Source of the DNA: an uncultured Bacteroidales bacterium
Lineage (GTDB): Bacteria > Bacteroidota > Bacteroidia > Bacteroidales > WCHB1-69
Direction of reading: 5' to 3'
DNA: 42,995 nt
NCBI GenBank assembly: GCA_946413585.1
Contig: CAMKLG010000024.1
Coordinates: forward strand, 1-42,995
Shown here: positions 33,439 through 41,374 of the stretch, piece by piece
Position numbering within the stretch: the stretch's first letter is position 1
Layout of the letters: each line of letters begins with the position of its first letter
Program-made: the position numbers and the translations under genes
Notes under the pieces: generated by a model
The model's database searches: none
The model's input: the letters and a program-made list of their open reading frames with translations, nothing else
What the model was told of the DNA's origin: nothing

Positions 33439-34290
33439 CTACGAGGCGTTGTCGCGGATATGCACATCTACCTGATTGAACGGTATCTCCAGACCTTCGG
33501 CGCGGAAGGCGTTGTAAATACCCTCGTTGAGTGTAAAGATGGCGTTCCAATAGTTCTCAGGGAGCGTCCATGCATAAAGACGCATGTTGAGTGCGCTGTC
33601 GCCGAATTTCTCCAACGTGGCGAGTGGGGCTTTCGGTTCGCTGAGCACCAATGGGTTCTCCGCCGCCACCCGCAGCATCACTTCTTTGGCCTTCTCTACC
33701 GACATGCCGTACGCCAGCCCCACATCAATGGCCACGCGCCGTTGCGGCAGGTTGAAATGGTTCACCAACGACTTGGTAGCCAACTCCGTATTCGGCACAA
33801 TAATCTTTCGGGCATCATACGTGCGCAAGGTGGTGTTGAAAATCTGGATGCTATCCACAATGCCAGCATACGAACCCTGCTCGATGTAATCTCCAACCCT
33901 GAACGGTTTGAGCAACAGGATGATAACCCCGCCGGCAAAGTTCTGTAACGTACCCTGCAAACCCATACCAATGGCGACACCCGCCGCGCCCAGAATAGCG
34001 ATGAACGAGGTCATTTGGATACCCATGATGCCCATCGCCGTGAGCACCAACAACACCTTTAAGATGATGTCTATCAGCGAGTGCAAGAATTGCTGCAAAG
34101 ACGGATCAACCTTGTGGCGCTCGTAAGCCCTTTGCATGATTTTATCCAGCAATTTGATGAGCTTCCAGCCCACAAAGAGCACAATGGCAGCCATAATCAA
34201 CTTCGGCACATACTGGAACACAACATCATTCAAAAACTGTTTCGCCCCGATAGCGAAAGAATCCCACGTGGTTACGTTTAGTTTTTCCAT
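33439..34290 (-). CDS. MscS-family mechanosensitive channel
   Basis: A 283-residue protein with three N-terminal helices (about 25-47, 67-88, 95-130), the last lining the pore. The MscS core is GMGLQGTLQNFAGGVIILLLKPFRVGDYIE (108-137). A beta domain with VPNTEL-type motif (IIVPNTELATKSLVNHF) and an alpha/beta C-terminus follow, ending in a short VDVHIRDNAS tail. Size and topology match small-conductance MscS, which releases solutes on hypo-osmotic shock. The ATG at 34290 gives the normal N-terminus; a longer reading to 34464 crosses the promoter. Confidence 0.93.
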   Translation of the reverse strand: MEKLNVTTWDSFAIGAKQFLNDVVFQYVPKLIMAAIVLFVGWKLIKLLDKIMQRAYERHKVDPSLQQFLHSLIDIILKVLLVLTAMGIMGIQMTSFIAILGAAGVAIGMGLQGTLQNFAGGVIILLLKPFRVGDYIEQGSYAGIVDSIQIFNTTLRTYDARKIIVPNTELATKSLVNHFNLPQRRVAIDVGLAYGMSVEKAKEVMLRVAAENPLVLSEPKAPLATLEKFGDSALNMRLYAWTLPENYWNAIFTLNEGIYNAFRAEGLEIPFNQVDVHIRDNAS

Positions 34291-34396
34291 ATTTTTAAGC
34301 TTATAAACAACTTTAACTATTTCGTTTGCTGCAAGTTTCGTCGTCATCTTTGGCGATGTTTTACACAACAGGGACGACGCGCTTCCTATGCCGCTG

Positions 34397-34481
34397 CAAA
34401 AATAGTATTTTTTGATTGCATCCCCCTTTTTCGTTTTCGCAAAAAAAGTTTTCAACTCTTTCAATAAATTCCGTATTTTTG
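34397..34481. promoter_or_regulatory. divergent promoter region for mscS-like and small lipoprotein genes
   Basis: The minus-strand TATTTTTG (34397-34404) serves the channel gene, leaving a leader of about 100 bases. That leader contains the inverted repeat CGTCGTC (34339-34345)/GACGACG (34373-34379) and may be structured. The plus-strand TATTTTTG (34474-34481) lies 24 bases before the small lipoprotein ATG at 34506. The rest of 34291-34505 is AT-rich with no other feature. Confidence 0.62.
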
Positions 34482-34505
34482 CCGTTTGATTAAAAACGTA
34501 AAAAA

Positions 34506-34646
34506 ATGAAAAAGATTATTGTTTTAGGAATTCTGTTTTTAGGTTCAGTAATGGTTTTTTCTGCTTGCGACACCCAGAAGCGTTGCGCTGCTTACGGCCA
34601 TTATTCTTACAACATGCCGTCTGAAACCCCCAACAACATCGACTAA
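34506..34646 (+). CDS. 46-residue lipoprotein
   Basis: A short gene that reads MKKIIVLGILFLGSVMVF then SAC, a canonical lipobox with Cys21. The mature part has only 26 residues (DTQKRCAAYGHYSY, a second Cys, then NMPSETPNNID). A -7 promoter element 24 bases upstream and an OMP gene 11 bases downstream support it. Tiny lipoproteins with a Cys and aromatic residues occur in Bacteroidetes, but I cannot name this one. It probably starts a four-gene run with an outer-membrane protein, a processing protease and an O-antigen ligase. Confidence 0.8.
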   Translation: MKKIIVLGILFLGSVMVFSACDTQKRCAAYGHYSYNMPSETPNNID

Positions 34647-34657
34647 ACCACGCATAC

Positions 34658-35434
34658 ATGCGGGAAGTGGGGACCATGCGGATATTCACCAAAAAAGTGC
34701 TACTGGCTATATTGCTGGCAGGTGCTTTTTGTGTGTCTTTTGCCCAAGAAGTCGGGGAATATTACCACGATGTAACCGAGAAGGAGTGGGATTTCCAGAT
34801 TTTTGTGCACACCGCTGGCTTCGGCATTGGCTACCAACACGGTCGCACCCCCGACCTTTACAACAAACATTTCTGGGAGATTCAGTTGATGTACAACCAG
34901 CACCCCAAGTCGGTGCGTTCCATCAATTCCTTCTATGCCAACGTGCGACCGATTCGCTATGGTCAGTTGTACACAACATACTTTCTGCAAGGCGGTTACG
35001 GTTACCAACGCACTCTACACCAGAAACCCTATTGGGGTGGCGTGCAAATCAACTACCATTTGTCAGCAGGTCCGGCATTGTGCATCGCCATTCCCAATTA
35101 CGTAGAGGTTCTGAACTACAACACCGGTTTCTCCGAGATTGTGCGCTATAACCCAGAAATCCATAATCTCAACAACATTCTCGGAGGCGCAGGCATGTTC
35201 ACCGGCATATCAGAAACCACTGCCCGACCAGGTTTCTACGCCAAAACCGGACTTAGCTTCGACTTCGCAAAGAGCGACTATAAGCTGCGCTCTCTTGAAA
35301 TCGGTGCGCAAATCCAAATGGTATTCCCTTTTATCCAACAAATGGCCTTCAACAAAGCTAAACCTTTCTACCTTACCGGCTATCTATCCTTCAATTTCGG
35401 CAAGAAGATCGGCCGACAACAAATCAAACGTTAA
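34658..35434 (+). CDS. outer-membrane beta-barrel-like protein, unknown function
   Basis: A 258-residue protein with a signal peptide (core FTKKVLLAILLAGAFCVSFAQ; cleavage near residue 30 from the first ATG). Its body is of amphipathic beta strands rich in Tyr, Gly and Phe (YGQLYTTYFLQGGYGYQRTLHQ, YAKTGLSFDFAK, LTGYLSFNFGK). The last strand ends with an aromatic residue near the C-terminus. I recognise no named family. A second ATG at 34676 leaves a shorter, cleaner signal and may be the true start. It is followed by the protease gene after three bases. Confidence 0.78.
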   Translation: MREVGTMRIFTKKVLLAILLAGAFCVSFAQEVGEYYHDVTEKEWDFQIFVHTAGFGIGYQHGRTPDLYNKHFWEIQLMYNQHPKSVRSINSFYANVRPIRYGQLYTTYFLQGGYGYQRTLHQKPYWGGVQINYHLSAGPALCIAIPNYVEVLNYNTGFSEIVRYNPEIHNLNNILGGAGMFTGISETTARPGFYAKTGLSFDFAKSDYKLRSLEIGAQIQMVFPFIQQMAFNKAKPFYLTGYLSFNFGKKIGRQQIKR

Positions 35435-35437
35435 AAC

Positions 35438-37081
35438 ATGAAAAAAACAGCAATATTCATTCTCGCCATCATTTTTCTTGGGCTTTCTCCACGCATTTCC
35501 GCCCAAAACGATTTCGAGATCGTCAAAAATGTGGATATTTTCATCAGCATCCTCAATGAGCTGAACGATAAATACGCCGACGAAATTTCACCTGGCGAAC
35601 TCACCCAAACCGCCATCAAGGCCATGCTCAAAAGCTTGGACCCCTACACCGTCTATTATCCTGAAGCGGATATCGAAGACTATCGTATGTTGATGACGGG
35701 CGACCACAGCGACGTGGATGTTTCCATCCAAAATATTGACGGTAAGATGGTTATCACCGATATCATGGAAGACAGCCCCTCCGCAAAAGCGGGCCTGCGT
35801 GTGGGAGACCAGATTCTAAAAGTGAACACACAGAGTGCCTCCAACAGTACAGTGGAAGGAATGAAAATCGCCATGCGCGGCCAACCCGGCTCCACGTACG
35901 ACATCGATATCTACCGCCCCACTGACAACAAAAACCTGAGTTTCAAAGTTAAACGCGAAAAAATCAAACAGCCCAACATTCCGTATTCTGGCGTTCTTGG
36001 CGACAAGGTGGGCTACATCAAGCTCAACCAATTCCTGGAAAATGCGGGAAAGGAGATTCACGATTCATTCGACAAGCTCAAGGAAGAAGGCATAGAATAT
36101 CTCATCATTGATTTGCGCGACAACGGCGGAGGTCTGCTCGGCGAGGCCGTCAACATCATCGATCTCTTTGTAGGCCAAGACATTGCAGTTGTGGAAACAA
36201 AAGGAAAGATTGAAGAGATGAACCGCATTTACAAGACGCACAACCCAGCGGTAGATGCCAACATCCCTATTGTAGTACTGGTGAATGAACACAGTGCCTC
36301 CGCTTCTGAGATCGTCTCCGGCACCTTACAGGACCTTGACCGTGCTGTCATCGTTGGAAAAAAATCCTTCGGTAAAGGTCTGGTACAGAAAGTGTTCCCG
36401 ATGGATTACAACACCAGCATGAAAATCACCGTATCCAAATACTACATTCCCAGCGGCCGCTGCGTGCAAAACATCGAATATTTCGACCGCGACACGACCA
36501 AAGGCGGATACAAAATCCCTGATTCTCTGGCGGTGGCGTATAAAACCAAGAATGGTAGAATCGTCTATGACAAAGGCGGTGTGGAACCCGACGTACCCGT
36601 TTCCGACGAAATGGTGCCCGACATCTTATCCTCCCTCATCGAAGCTCGTGCTATCTTCGACTTTGCCAACGACTACCGCGCAAAACACGAAACCATTGCC
36701 GAAGCCGAAAAGTTCACCGTGGATGATGCCATTTATAATGAATTTTTGAAGTATTTGAAAGAAAAACAATATGATTACGCCTCTTCTTTGGAAGAAACAC
36801 TTGCTGAATTGAAAGAAAAAGCCGAAAATGAAAAATCATTTTCAAACATACAAACGGCTTATAATCAGTTGAAAACGCAGTTGGAGAACCTCAAGACAGA
36901 AGATTTGACCACCCACAAAGCGGAAATCAGTCGCGCTTTGACCCAGGAAATTGTTTCGCGCTACTACTATAGCACCGGCAAGCTCATCAACAGCCTTCAC
37001 CACGATGCCTACATTGACGCGGCAAAAAGTGTGCTACTCAACAAAAATCGTTACCAATCCATTTTGTCGCCGAGAACCTAG
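35438..37081 (+). CDS. C-terminal processing peptidase (S41 family, CtpA-like)
   Basis: A 547-residue exported protease. The signal peptide is about 1-23 (RISAQ). An N-terminal helical part leads to a PDZ domain (about 90-170, with GLRVGDQILKVN) and the S41 catalytic domain (about 190-390). The catalytic Ser288 in SASASE and Lys313 in SFGKGLVQ are 25 residues apart, as in Tsp/Prc, with Glu291 also conserved. A long helical C-terminus follows (about 400-547). It trims the C-termini of periplasmic or outer-membrane proteins. It lies between the OMP gene and an O-antigen ligase gene, with gaps of three bases each. Confidence 0.94.
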   Translation: MKKTAIFILAIIFLGLSPRISAQNDFEIVKNVDIFISILNELNDKYADEISPGELTQTAIKAMLKSLDPYTVYYPEADIEDYRMLMTGDHSDVDVSIQNIDGKMVITDIMEDSPSAKAGLRVGDQILKVNTQSASNSTVEGMKIAMRGQPGSTYDIDIYRPTDNKNLSFKVKREKIKQPNIPYSGVLGDKVGYIKLNQFLENAGKEIHDSFDKLKEEGIEYLIIDLRDNGGGLLGEAVNIIDLFVGQDIAVVETKGKIEEMNRIYKTHNPAVDANIPIVVLVNEHSASASEIVSGTLQDLDRAVIVGKKSFGKGLVQKVFPMDYNTSMKITVSKYYIPSGRCVQNIEYFDRDTTKGGYKIPDSLAVAYKTKNGRIVYDKGGVEPDVPVSDEMVPDILSSLIEARAIFDFANDYRAKHETIAEAEKFTVDDAIYNEFLKYLKEKQYDYASSLEETLAELKEKAENEKSFSNIQTAYNQLKTQLENLKTEDLTTHKAEISRALTQEIVSRYYYSTGKLINSLHHDAYIDAAKSVLLNKNRYQSILSPRT

Positions 37082-37084
37082 CGC

Positions 37085-38617
37085 ATGAACCGACGACAAT
37101 CCTTTCACAAAACGTTCTATTTGCTCGGCCTCATTGCGGTGGCAGTGGCTATGCCTTTGTCGCATTTCTTGATGGGGCTGGCCTGTTTCCTGCTGTTTCT
37201 CAATTGGCTATTCGAATGGAACTGGGAAGAAAAGCGACGTTTGGCTTCACAAAACCGCGAAGGGATATGGTTCTCTCTTTTCTATCTGATTTATGCCATC
37301 GGATTGGTAAACGTCACCGACTGGGGAGCGGCGGGCAAAGAGATGCTTAGCAAACTCCCGTTCCTACTAGCCCCACTTATCATTCTTACTTCCAAACAAC
37401 TAAAAGACAAACAGTTACAACTAATCTTCAGCTCATTCATTTTGGCCACTTTAGCAGGATGCCTCTTGAATTTCATCTATGCGAAAACGCATGAAATCGG
37501 TAATTTTCGCGAAATGTCGCGTTTCATCGACCACATCCGTTTCGGCCTCTGTGTTGTGCTGTCTATCGTTTTCTGCATCCATTATTGGATTCATCCTTCC
37601 GTCAGATTCATTCCTTATAAGCATATCTATCCCATAATCAGCATTTTACTACTTCTCTATCTCTTTTACTCTCAAACTCTTTCCGGTATTTTCATCTTGA
37701 TTGCCATTACCTTATGCTATATCGTCTATCTTATTGTCAATCAAAACAATACAAAATTAAAATGGACAGCCGGAGGATTAGTTGGACTATTCTTTATAGC
37801 ATCCGCCTCATACATAGCATACATTTCGTACGATTATTTCCATGTGAAAGATGCTGAGCCTGATCGCACGGCGTTGACCGCCTCTGGCCATCCTTATACC
37901 TTCGATGACAATTCCATCATAGAAAACGGTCACTACATTGATCATTATGTATGCAAAAGTGAGTTACAGACCGCTTGGAACATGCGTTCCGACTCGGTTT
38001 ACGACGAACTAATTTCCGCGACGCTTATTCGCTACCTCAATTCGACAGGTTCGCGTAAGGACTCCGCCGCTGTGATGCAGCTTAGCGAGGAGGACATTCA
38101 CAATATTGAGAACAAAACCGCAAATGTTTACTACGTACAGGGGAACATTCGCCGAGCGCTCTACGAGACCTTTTTCGGCATTTCCCTATACAAGAAACAC
38201 GGCATTGTGAACGAATCTTCTTTGCTTGAGCGCTTGGAATTGTGGCATGCTTCATGGAACATCATACAAGATCACTGGTTTTTAGGAGTCGGCATCGGGC
38301 AGCAACGCGCCGCCTTAGATCAGCAATTAACCAAACAACATTCGCCTCTTATTGTAAAAGAAAAACTCCGTACCTGTCACAATCAGTTCCTCACTTATTG
38401 GCTCACCGCCGGCATCATTCCTCTACTATACTTCTGCTTGCTACTGTTTTTCCCATTTGTGAGCATGTCAAAACGCATCACGTTCGTCTATTTTGCACTC
38501 ATGCTGATGCTGTTCCTCTCCATGCTGGCGGAAGACACCCTTGACGCGCAAACCGGCCGGATGCTGTTTACGATTTTCGTGCCACTGCTGCTGTTTAATA
38601 AAACCGCTGAACATTAA
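37085..38617 (+). CDS. O-antigen ligase/polymerase (WaaL/Wzy-type membrane protein)
   Basis: A 510-residue inner-membrane protein with about 12 hydrophobic helices and one large periplasmic loop (about 255-385). The loop and its end carry the Wzy_C signature: LELWHASWNIIQDHWFLGVGIGQ followed by CHNQFLTYWLTAGIIPLLYF, with a conserved His in each. Such enzymes join O-polysaccharide to lipid A-core or polymerise repeat units. With porZ in the same window, a role in the A-LPS used by T9SS is an attractive but unproven idea. It begins three bases after the protease stop. The TAA stop lies inside a heptamer array. Confidence 0.88.
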   Translation: MNRRQSFHKTFYLLGLIAVAVAMPLSHFLMGLACFLLFLNWLFEWNWEEKRRLASQNREGIWFSLFYLIYAIGLVNVTDWGAAGKEMLSKLPFLLAPLIILTSKQLKDKQLQLIFSSFILATLAGCLLNFIYAKTHEIGNFREMSRFIDHIRFGLCVVLSIVFCIHYWIHPSVRFIPYKHIYPIISILLLLYLFYSQTLSGIFILIAITLCYIVYLIVNQNNTKLKWTAGGLVGLFFIASASYIAYISYDYFHVKDAEPDRTALTASGHPYTFDDNSIIENGHYIDHYVCKSELQTAWNMRSDSVYDELISATLIRYLNSTGSRKDSAAVMQLSEEDIHNIENKTANVYYVQGNIRRALYETFFGISLYKKHGIVNESSLLERLELWHASWNIIQDHWFLGVGIGQQRAALDQQLTKQHSPLIVKEKLRTCHNQFLTYWLTAGIIPLLYFCLLLFFPFVSMSKRITFVYFALMLMLFLSMLAEDTLDAQTGRMLFTIFVPLLLFNKTAEH

Positions 38618-38717
38618 CCATTAACCGTTAACCATTAACCGTTAACCATTAACCATTAAACATTAAACATTAACCGTTAACCATTAACCGTTAAACATTA
38701 AACATTAACCATTAACC
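38613..38717. repeat. longest heptamer array, 15 units
   Basis: Fifteen contiguous heptamers, mainly ATTAACC and GTTAACC with some ATTAAAC and GTTAAAC. The O-antigen ligase stop codon (TAA, 38615-38617) is in the first unit. The non-coding gap 38618-38950 is filled by this array, the palindromic family B element, a second array at 38812-38850 and about 100 further bases without a recognised feature. Confidence 0.95.
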
Positions 38718-38722
38718 ATCGC

Positions 38723-38779
38723 CCCCAGGGCTCGCTATCGCTCACCCTGGGCTGACACGTGTCGGGCCTTCAGCCCTAT
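38723..38779. repeat. palindromic dispersed repeat, family B copy 2
   Basis: CCCAGGG/CCCTGGG arms (about 38725-38752) match copy 1 at 2245-2300 in the opposite orientation. These are followed by GGGCTGA and TTCAGCCC arms enclosing the palindrome GACACGTGTC, making a nested hairpin structure. Confidence 0.85.
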
Positions 38780-38811
38780 TTGGAAGTTGTTTATACAATC
38801 TCGTAACCCCT

Positions 38812-38850
38812 TAACTACTAACTACTAACTACTAACTGCTAACTGCTAAC
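38812..38850. repeat. heptamer tandem repeat, second array in this gap
   Basis: TAACTAC three times, TAACTGC twice, and TAAC. The unit sequence differs from that of the array only 95 bases away, but the period is the same. Confidence 0.92.
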
Positions 38851-38950
38851 TTTTTTCGCACCCCATGTCACCTTTCCCCCACCTCATCCGTTTAACAGTT
38901 GAATCGATTCGGTAATGAACGGAAAAATATAACCTTAAAAATTAATAGTC

Positions 38951-39406
38951 ATGGAAGAAATCTTTGAAGTATTAATGTTAGTCATCGTGGTAATCGGCTG
39001 TTGCGTGGTACTGCCGCTGATGATTGTGTGGCTGACCAACAAACGCAAGAACCACGAAATCGACAAACAGACGGAAATATTGATGGCGATGATGGAGAAA
39101 CACCCCGACCTCGATCCTGCCGAGGTGATGAAGAAGCTGAATGTGTCAAGCAAATCGCATAAAACCATCAAACAGAAACTGTTAGACAACGTCCTCACCG
39201 GCGGTTTCATGACGTTGATGGGACTTGCGGTCCTCATTCCTCACCTCTGCGGAATGGTCTTTTTCGGCAACAAAGAAAACGGTATCTTCTGCGGCGGAAT
39301 CATGTTGGCCGTGGGCTTGGCGTTCCTCATCCACTACTTGGTGTCGAAAAAACAGCTGAGCGTTGAGATAGAGGCCGAAGAGAAACAGTTGAAAGAACAG
39401 CAATAA
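38951..39406 (+). CDS. DUF6249-like membrane protein
   Basis: A 151-residue protein: a transmembrane helix (about 8-29), a charged cytoplasmic stretch (IDKQTEILMAMMEKHPDLDPAEVMKKL, about 37-64), two further helices (about 83-103 and 114-134) and a Glu/Lys-rich tail. The pattern of one helix, an EKNPDLD-like helix pair, then two helices resembles DUF6249 of Bacteroidetes as I remember it. The ECF sigma gene begins eight bases later. It may be part of a sigma/anti-sigma signalling group. Confidence 0.8.
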   Translation: MEEIFEVLMLVIVVIGCCVVLPLMIVWLTNKRKNHEIDKQTEILMAMMEKHPDLDPAEVMKKLNVSSKSHKTIKQKLLDNVLTGGFMTLMGLAVLIPHLCGMVFFGNKENGIFCGGIMLAVGLAFLIHYLVSKKQLSVEIEAEEKQLKEQQ

Positions 39407-39414
39407 TCGCACTG

Positions 39415-39894
39415 ATGAAGCGAGAACAATTCATAGCCTTAATTTCGGAGGAGCAGGAGTCTTTGCGAAGATTCCTGCTTGCCCTGTGTGAGGGCGACCG
39501 GATGGAGGCGGAGGACATCGCGCAGGAGGCGATGGTGAAGGCGTACATCGCGATGGAGCGGTTCGTGGAGCGGGCCAAGTTCGCCACGTGGCTCTTCAAG
39601 ATCGCCTACAACACCTTCCTCGACCACCAGCGGTCGGGGTGGAACCGCCGGACGGACTTGGACGCGGCGGAGCAGATGCCGGGCGGTCCGGGTGCCGACG
39701 ACGCCTTCCAATACCAGGAGCTGTACGAGGCTATCGGCACGCTGCCGCTGAAGGAGAAGAGCGCCATCCTGCTGTTCTACGTCAGCGGCTACTCCGTGAA
39801 GGAGATTGCGAAAATCACGGGAAGTTCCCAATTGGCTGTGAAACAGCAGCTTTCAAGAGGGAGAGTTAAACTTAGACAAATTTTGGAACGATGA
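39415..39894 (+). CDS. ECF-type RNA polymerase sigma factor
   Basis: A 159-residue sigma-70 family protein with region 2 (about 22-70: DIAQEAMVKAYIAMERFVERAKFATWLFKIAYNTFLDHQR) and region 4 (about 108-157: LPLKEKSAILLFYVSGYSVKEIAKITGSSQLAVKQQLSRGRVKLRQIL). Regions 1.1 and 3 are missing, as in extracytoplasmic-function sigmas. It lies between a membrane protein and a second membrane protein whose ATG overlaps its stop by four bases, a layout common to ECF sigma/anti-sigma pairs. Confidence 0.93.
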   Translation: MKREQFIALISEEQESLRRFLLALCEGDRMEAEDIAQEAMVKAYIAMERFVERAKFATWLFKIAYNTFLDHQRSGWNRRTDLDAAEQMPGGPGADDAFQYQELYEAIGTLPLKEKSAILLFYVSGYSVKEIAKITGSSQLAVKQQLSRGRVKLRQILER

Positions 39895-40274
39895 AAGAGA
39901 AAACCACCATAGAAGACCTTTTCGCCCAATACCAGCCGAATTTGGGCGACCGCAACGAATATTTAGAGAAGCTTTCCAAGAAGTTAGAGGCGGCGGAATA
40001 CGCGAAACGGTATCGTGAGGCGCAGACGAAGCGTTACCGCCGGATGATGGTGGCCGTGTTCATCTCGGGCATCGTCACGGGCGCCATCGGCATCGTGCTC
40101 GTGCTGTCGCACCCGCAATGGCTGATACCTACGCAGACCGCCTCCGTCGATGTGCCCTTCCCCGCGTTCTCGCTGCTCCCGAAAGTACTGCTGCTGCTGG
40201 CTGTATGCTTTGTAAGCTTGTGTATCACGGGGTTAGTGCGGAAAATCTGTGATCGCGGCGAAGCGACGTGGTGA
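39891..40274 (+). CDS. membrane protein coupled to the sigma factor, possible anti-sigma
   Basis: A 127-residue protein with a charged N-terminal cytoplasmic half (about 1-50, YLEKLSKKLEAAEYAKRYREAQTKRYRR), then two hydrophobic helices (about 52-74 and 91-115). I recognise no anti-sigma family. Its ATG overlaps the sigma-factor stop (ATGA), the usual sign of a co-translated partner, and an N-terminal cytoplasmic region followed by a helix is the common anti-sigma layout. The role is therefore inferred from context only. Confidence 0.78.
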   Translation: MKEKTTIEDLFAQYQPNLGDRNEYLEKLSKKLEAAEYAKRYREAQTKRYRRMMVAVFISGIVTGAIGIVLVLSHPQWLIPTQTASVDVPFPAFSLLPKVLLLLAVCFVSLCITGLVRKICDRGEATW

Positions 40275-40370
40275 CGGACAGAGCCACCACGCACTAAAGA
40301 CGGTGCCATTCGCAAAGAAATGTCCAACAGTAGAAACGCACTGACACCCACCAAGGGAATCCGACACTAT

Positions 40371-40415
40371 AAAAAAACTTTTGCCCGACATTCAGTGCCG
40401 GGCAAAAGTTTTTTT
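40371..40415. terminator. strong bidirectional terminator with 17-bp perfect stem
   Basis: The arms 40371-40387 and 40399-40415 are exact inverse complements: seven A, CTTTTGCCCG, and the inverse ending in seven T. The loop is 11 bases. It sits between the convergent sigma-factor operon (plus) and ferritin gene (minus), and the A/T runs serve both directions. Confidence 0.9.
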
Positions 40416-40435
40416 GTGGAACATTTTTCGGGCAG

Positions 40436-40921
40436 TTAGCGTTTGGAGAGGCTTTTGTCGAACATAAAGAAGGCAGCCTTGTCATCGCCGACGCACTTCA
40501 TCGCATCGATGAGTTCCTGGGCGTTCTCCTCCTCCTCAACCTGCTCGGTCACATACCATTGCAGGAAGATGGTGGTGGCATAGTCTTTCTCCTTGGTAGC
40601 CAGGGCATAGAGGTCGTGGATGAGACCGGTCACGACTTTCTCGTGCTTGAGGGTCTCCTCGAACATGTCGAGCGGCGACTCCCACGAGGTCGGGAACTTG
40701 TCGATGGCTTTGAGTTCCACCCGGGCCTGTTGGCTTTCAAGGTAGTGGATGAACTTGAATGCATGCTCCATTTCCTCATCGTACTGTTTGTGGAACCAGT
40801 GGGCGATGCCCTTGTATCCTTTGTTCGAAGCGTCCATGGACATGGCCAGGTAGAGATAAGCGGACCACATTTCCGCGTTGATTTGGGCGTTGATAGCCTC
40901 TTGCATTTTCACACTAATCAT
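40436..40921 (-). CDS. ftnA: bacterial ferritin (FtnA-type)
   Basis: A 161-residue four-helix-bundle protein. The ferroxidase site residues Glu17, Glu50, His53, Glu94, Gln127 and Glu130 all fall in the E. coli FtnA positions, with Tyr24 also in place. It oxidises Fe(II) and stores iron as a mineral in a 24-subunit shell. The -7 element TATCTTTG (minus, 40978-40985) lies about 56 bases upstream. It ends at a strong terminator. Confidence 0.95.
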   Translation of the reverse strand: MISVKMQEAINAQINAEMWSAYLYLAMSMDASNKGYKGIAHWFHKQYDEEMEHAFKFIHYLESQQARVELKAIDKFPTSWESPLDMFEETLKHEKVVTGLIHDLYALATKEKDYATTIFLQWYVTEQVEEEENAQELIDAMKCVGDDKAAFFMFDKSLSKR

Positions 40922-40977
40922 GATAATAATATTTAATTGTTTGACTATAAATAAATTGTATTTAATATAGTAGTCTG

Positions 40978-40985
40978 CAAAGATA
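40978..40985 (-). promoter_or_regulatory. -7 element of the ferritin gene
   Basis: The minus strand reads TATCTTTG. The 50-base leader to the ferritin ATG is AT-rich. No clear Fur-like palindrome was seen in it. Confidence 0.6.
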
Positions 40986-41101
40986 TTCTTTTTTTGGTGA
41001 TAGACCTCCTGTCGTGAAATTTTTTTTGAAACTGTGCCGCATCATGGGAGAATTATTCAAGTTGTGTAACTGTCGGTTTCACATCAATCGTTGTTTTGCT
41101 G

Positions 41102-41150
41102 TTTTATTTTTCTGCAAAGACACAAAAATATCAATTGCAGAAAAATAAAA
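41102..41150. repeat. perfect 16-bp inverted repeat in a non-coding gap
   Basis: TTTTATTTTTCTGCAA (41102-41117) and its exact inverse complement (41135-41150) flank 17 bases. The gap 40986-41374 otherwise shows only AT-rich sequence, a small CCGCA/TGCGG hairpin (41273-41286) and a -7 element at 41298-41305. The repeat has no T-tract beyond the stem, so it may be an operator, a weak terminator or a mobile-element end. Confidence 0.75.
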
Positions 41151-41297
41151 GCATACTTTTATATGTTAAAGTTTCTGGAATGATAATTTTACCATAAATC
41201 AGACGACCCGCACATTTGAGCATCGTGGAGAGATTTAGTGAGTGTCAGTGCGGTGAAAATAAGTTTTATTCGCCGCATTTTTGCGGAGAATATTATG

Positions 41298-41305
41298 TAT
41301 TTTTG
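41298..41305 (+). promoter_or_regulatory. -7 element facing a 23-residue ORF
   Basis: TATTTTTG is followed four bases later by an ATG at 41310 (MKERRAIYIGV..., stop at 41379-41381). The small frame overlaps the end of the opposite Bro-N fragment by seven bases. It may be the broken 5' end of a gene whose remainder was deleted, or chance. Confidence 0.35.
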
Positions 41306-41374
41306 CCGCATGAAAGAAAGAAGAGCAATTTATATAGGGGTTACTCATTGTTGTTCTCACTTAATTCTTGCTCA

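Noticed and set aside
33034-33948. Plus-strand reading frame of 304 codons over rbfA and the MscS gene
   Set aside because: It spans two genes and their promoter in antisense and has no recognisable domain.
38613-38850. CRISPR array
   Set aside because: Repeats are only seven bases long and contiguous, with no spacers and no cas genes.
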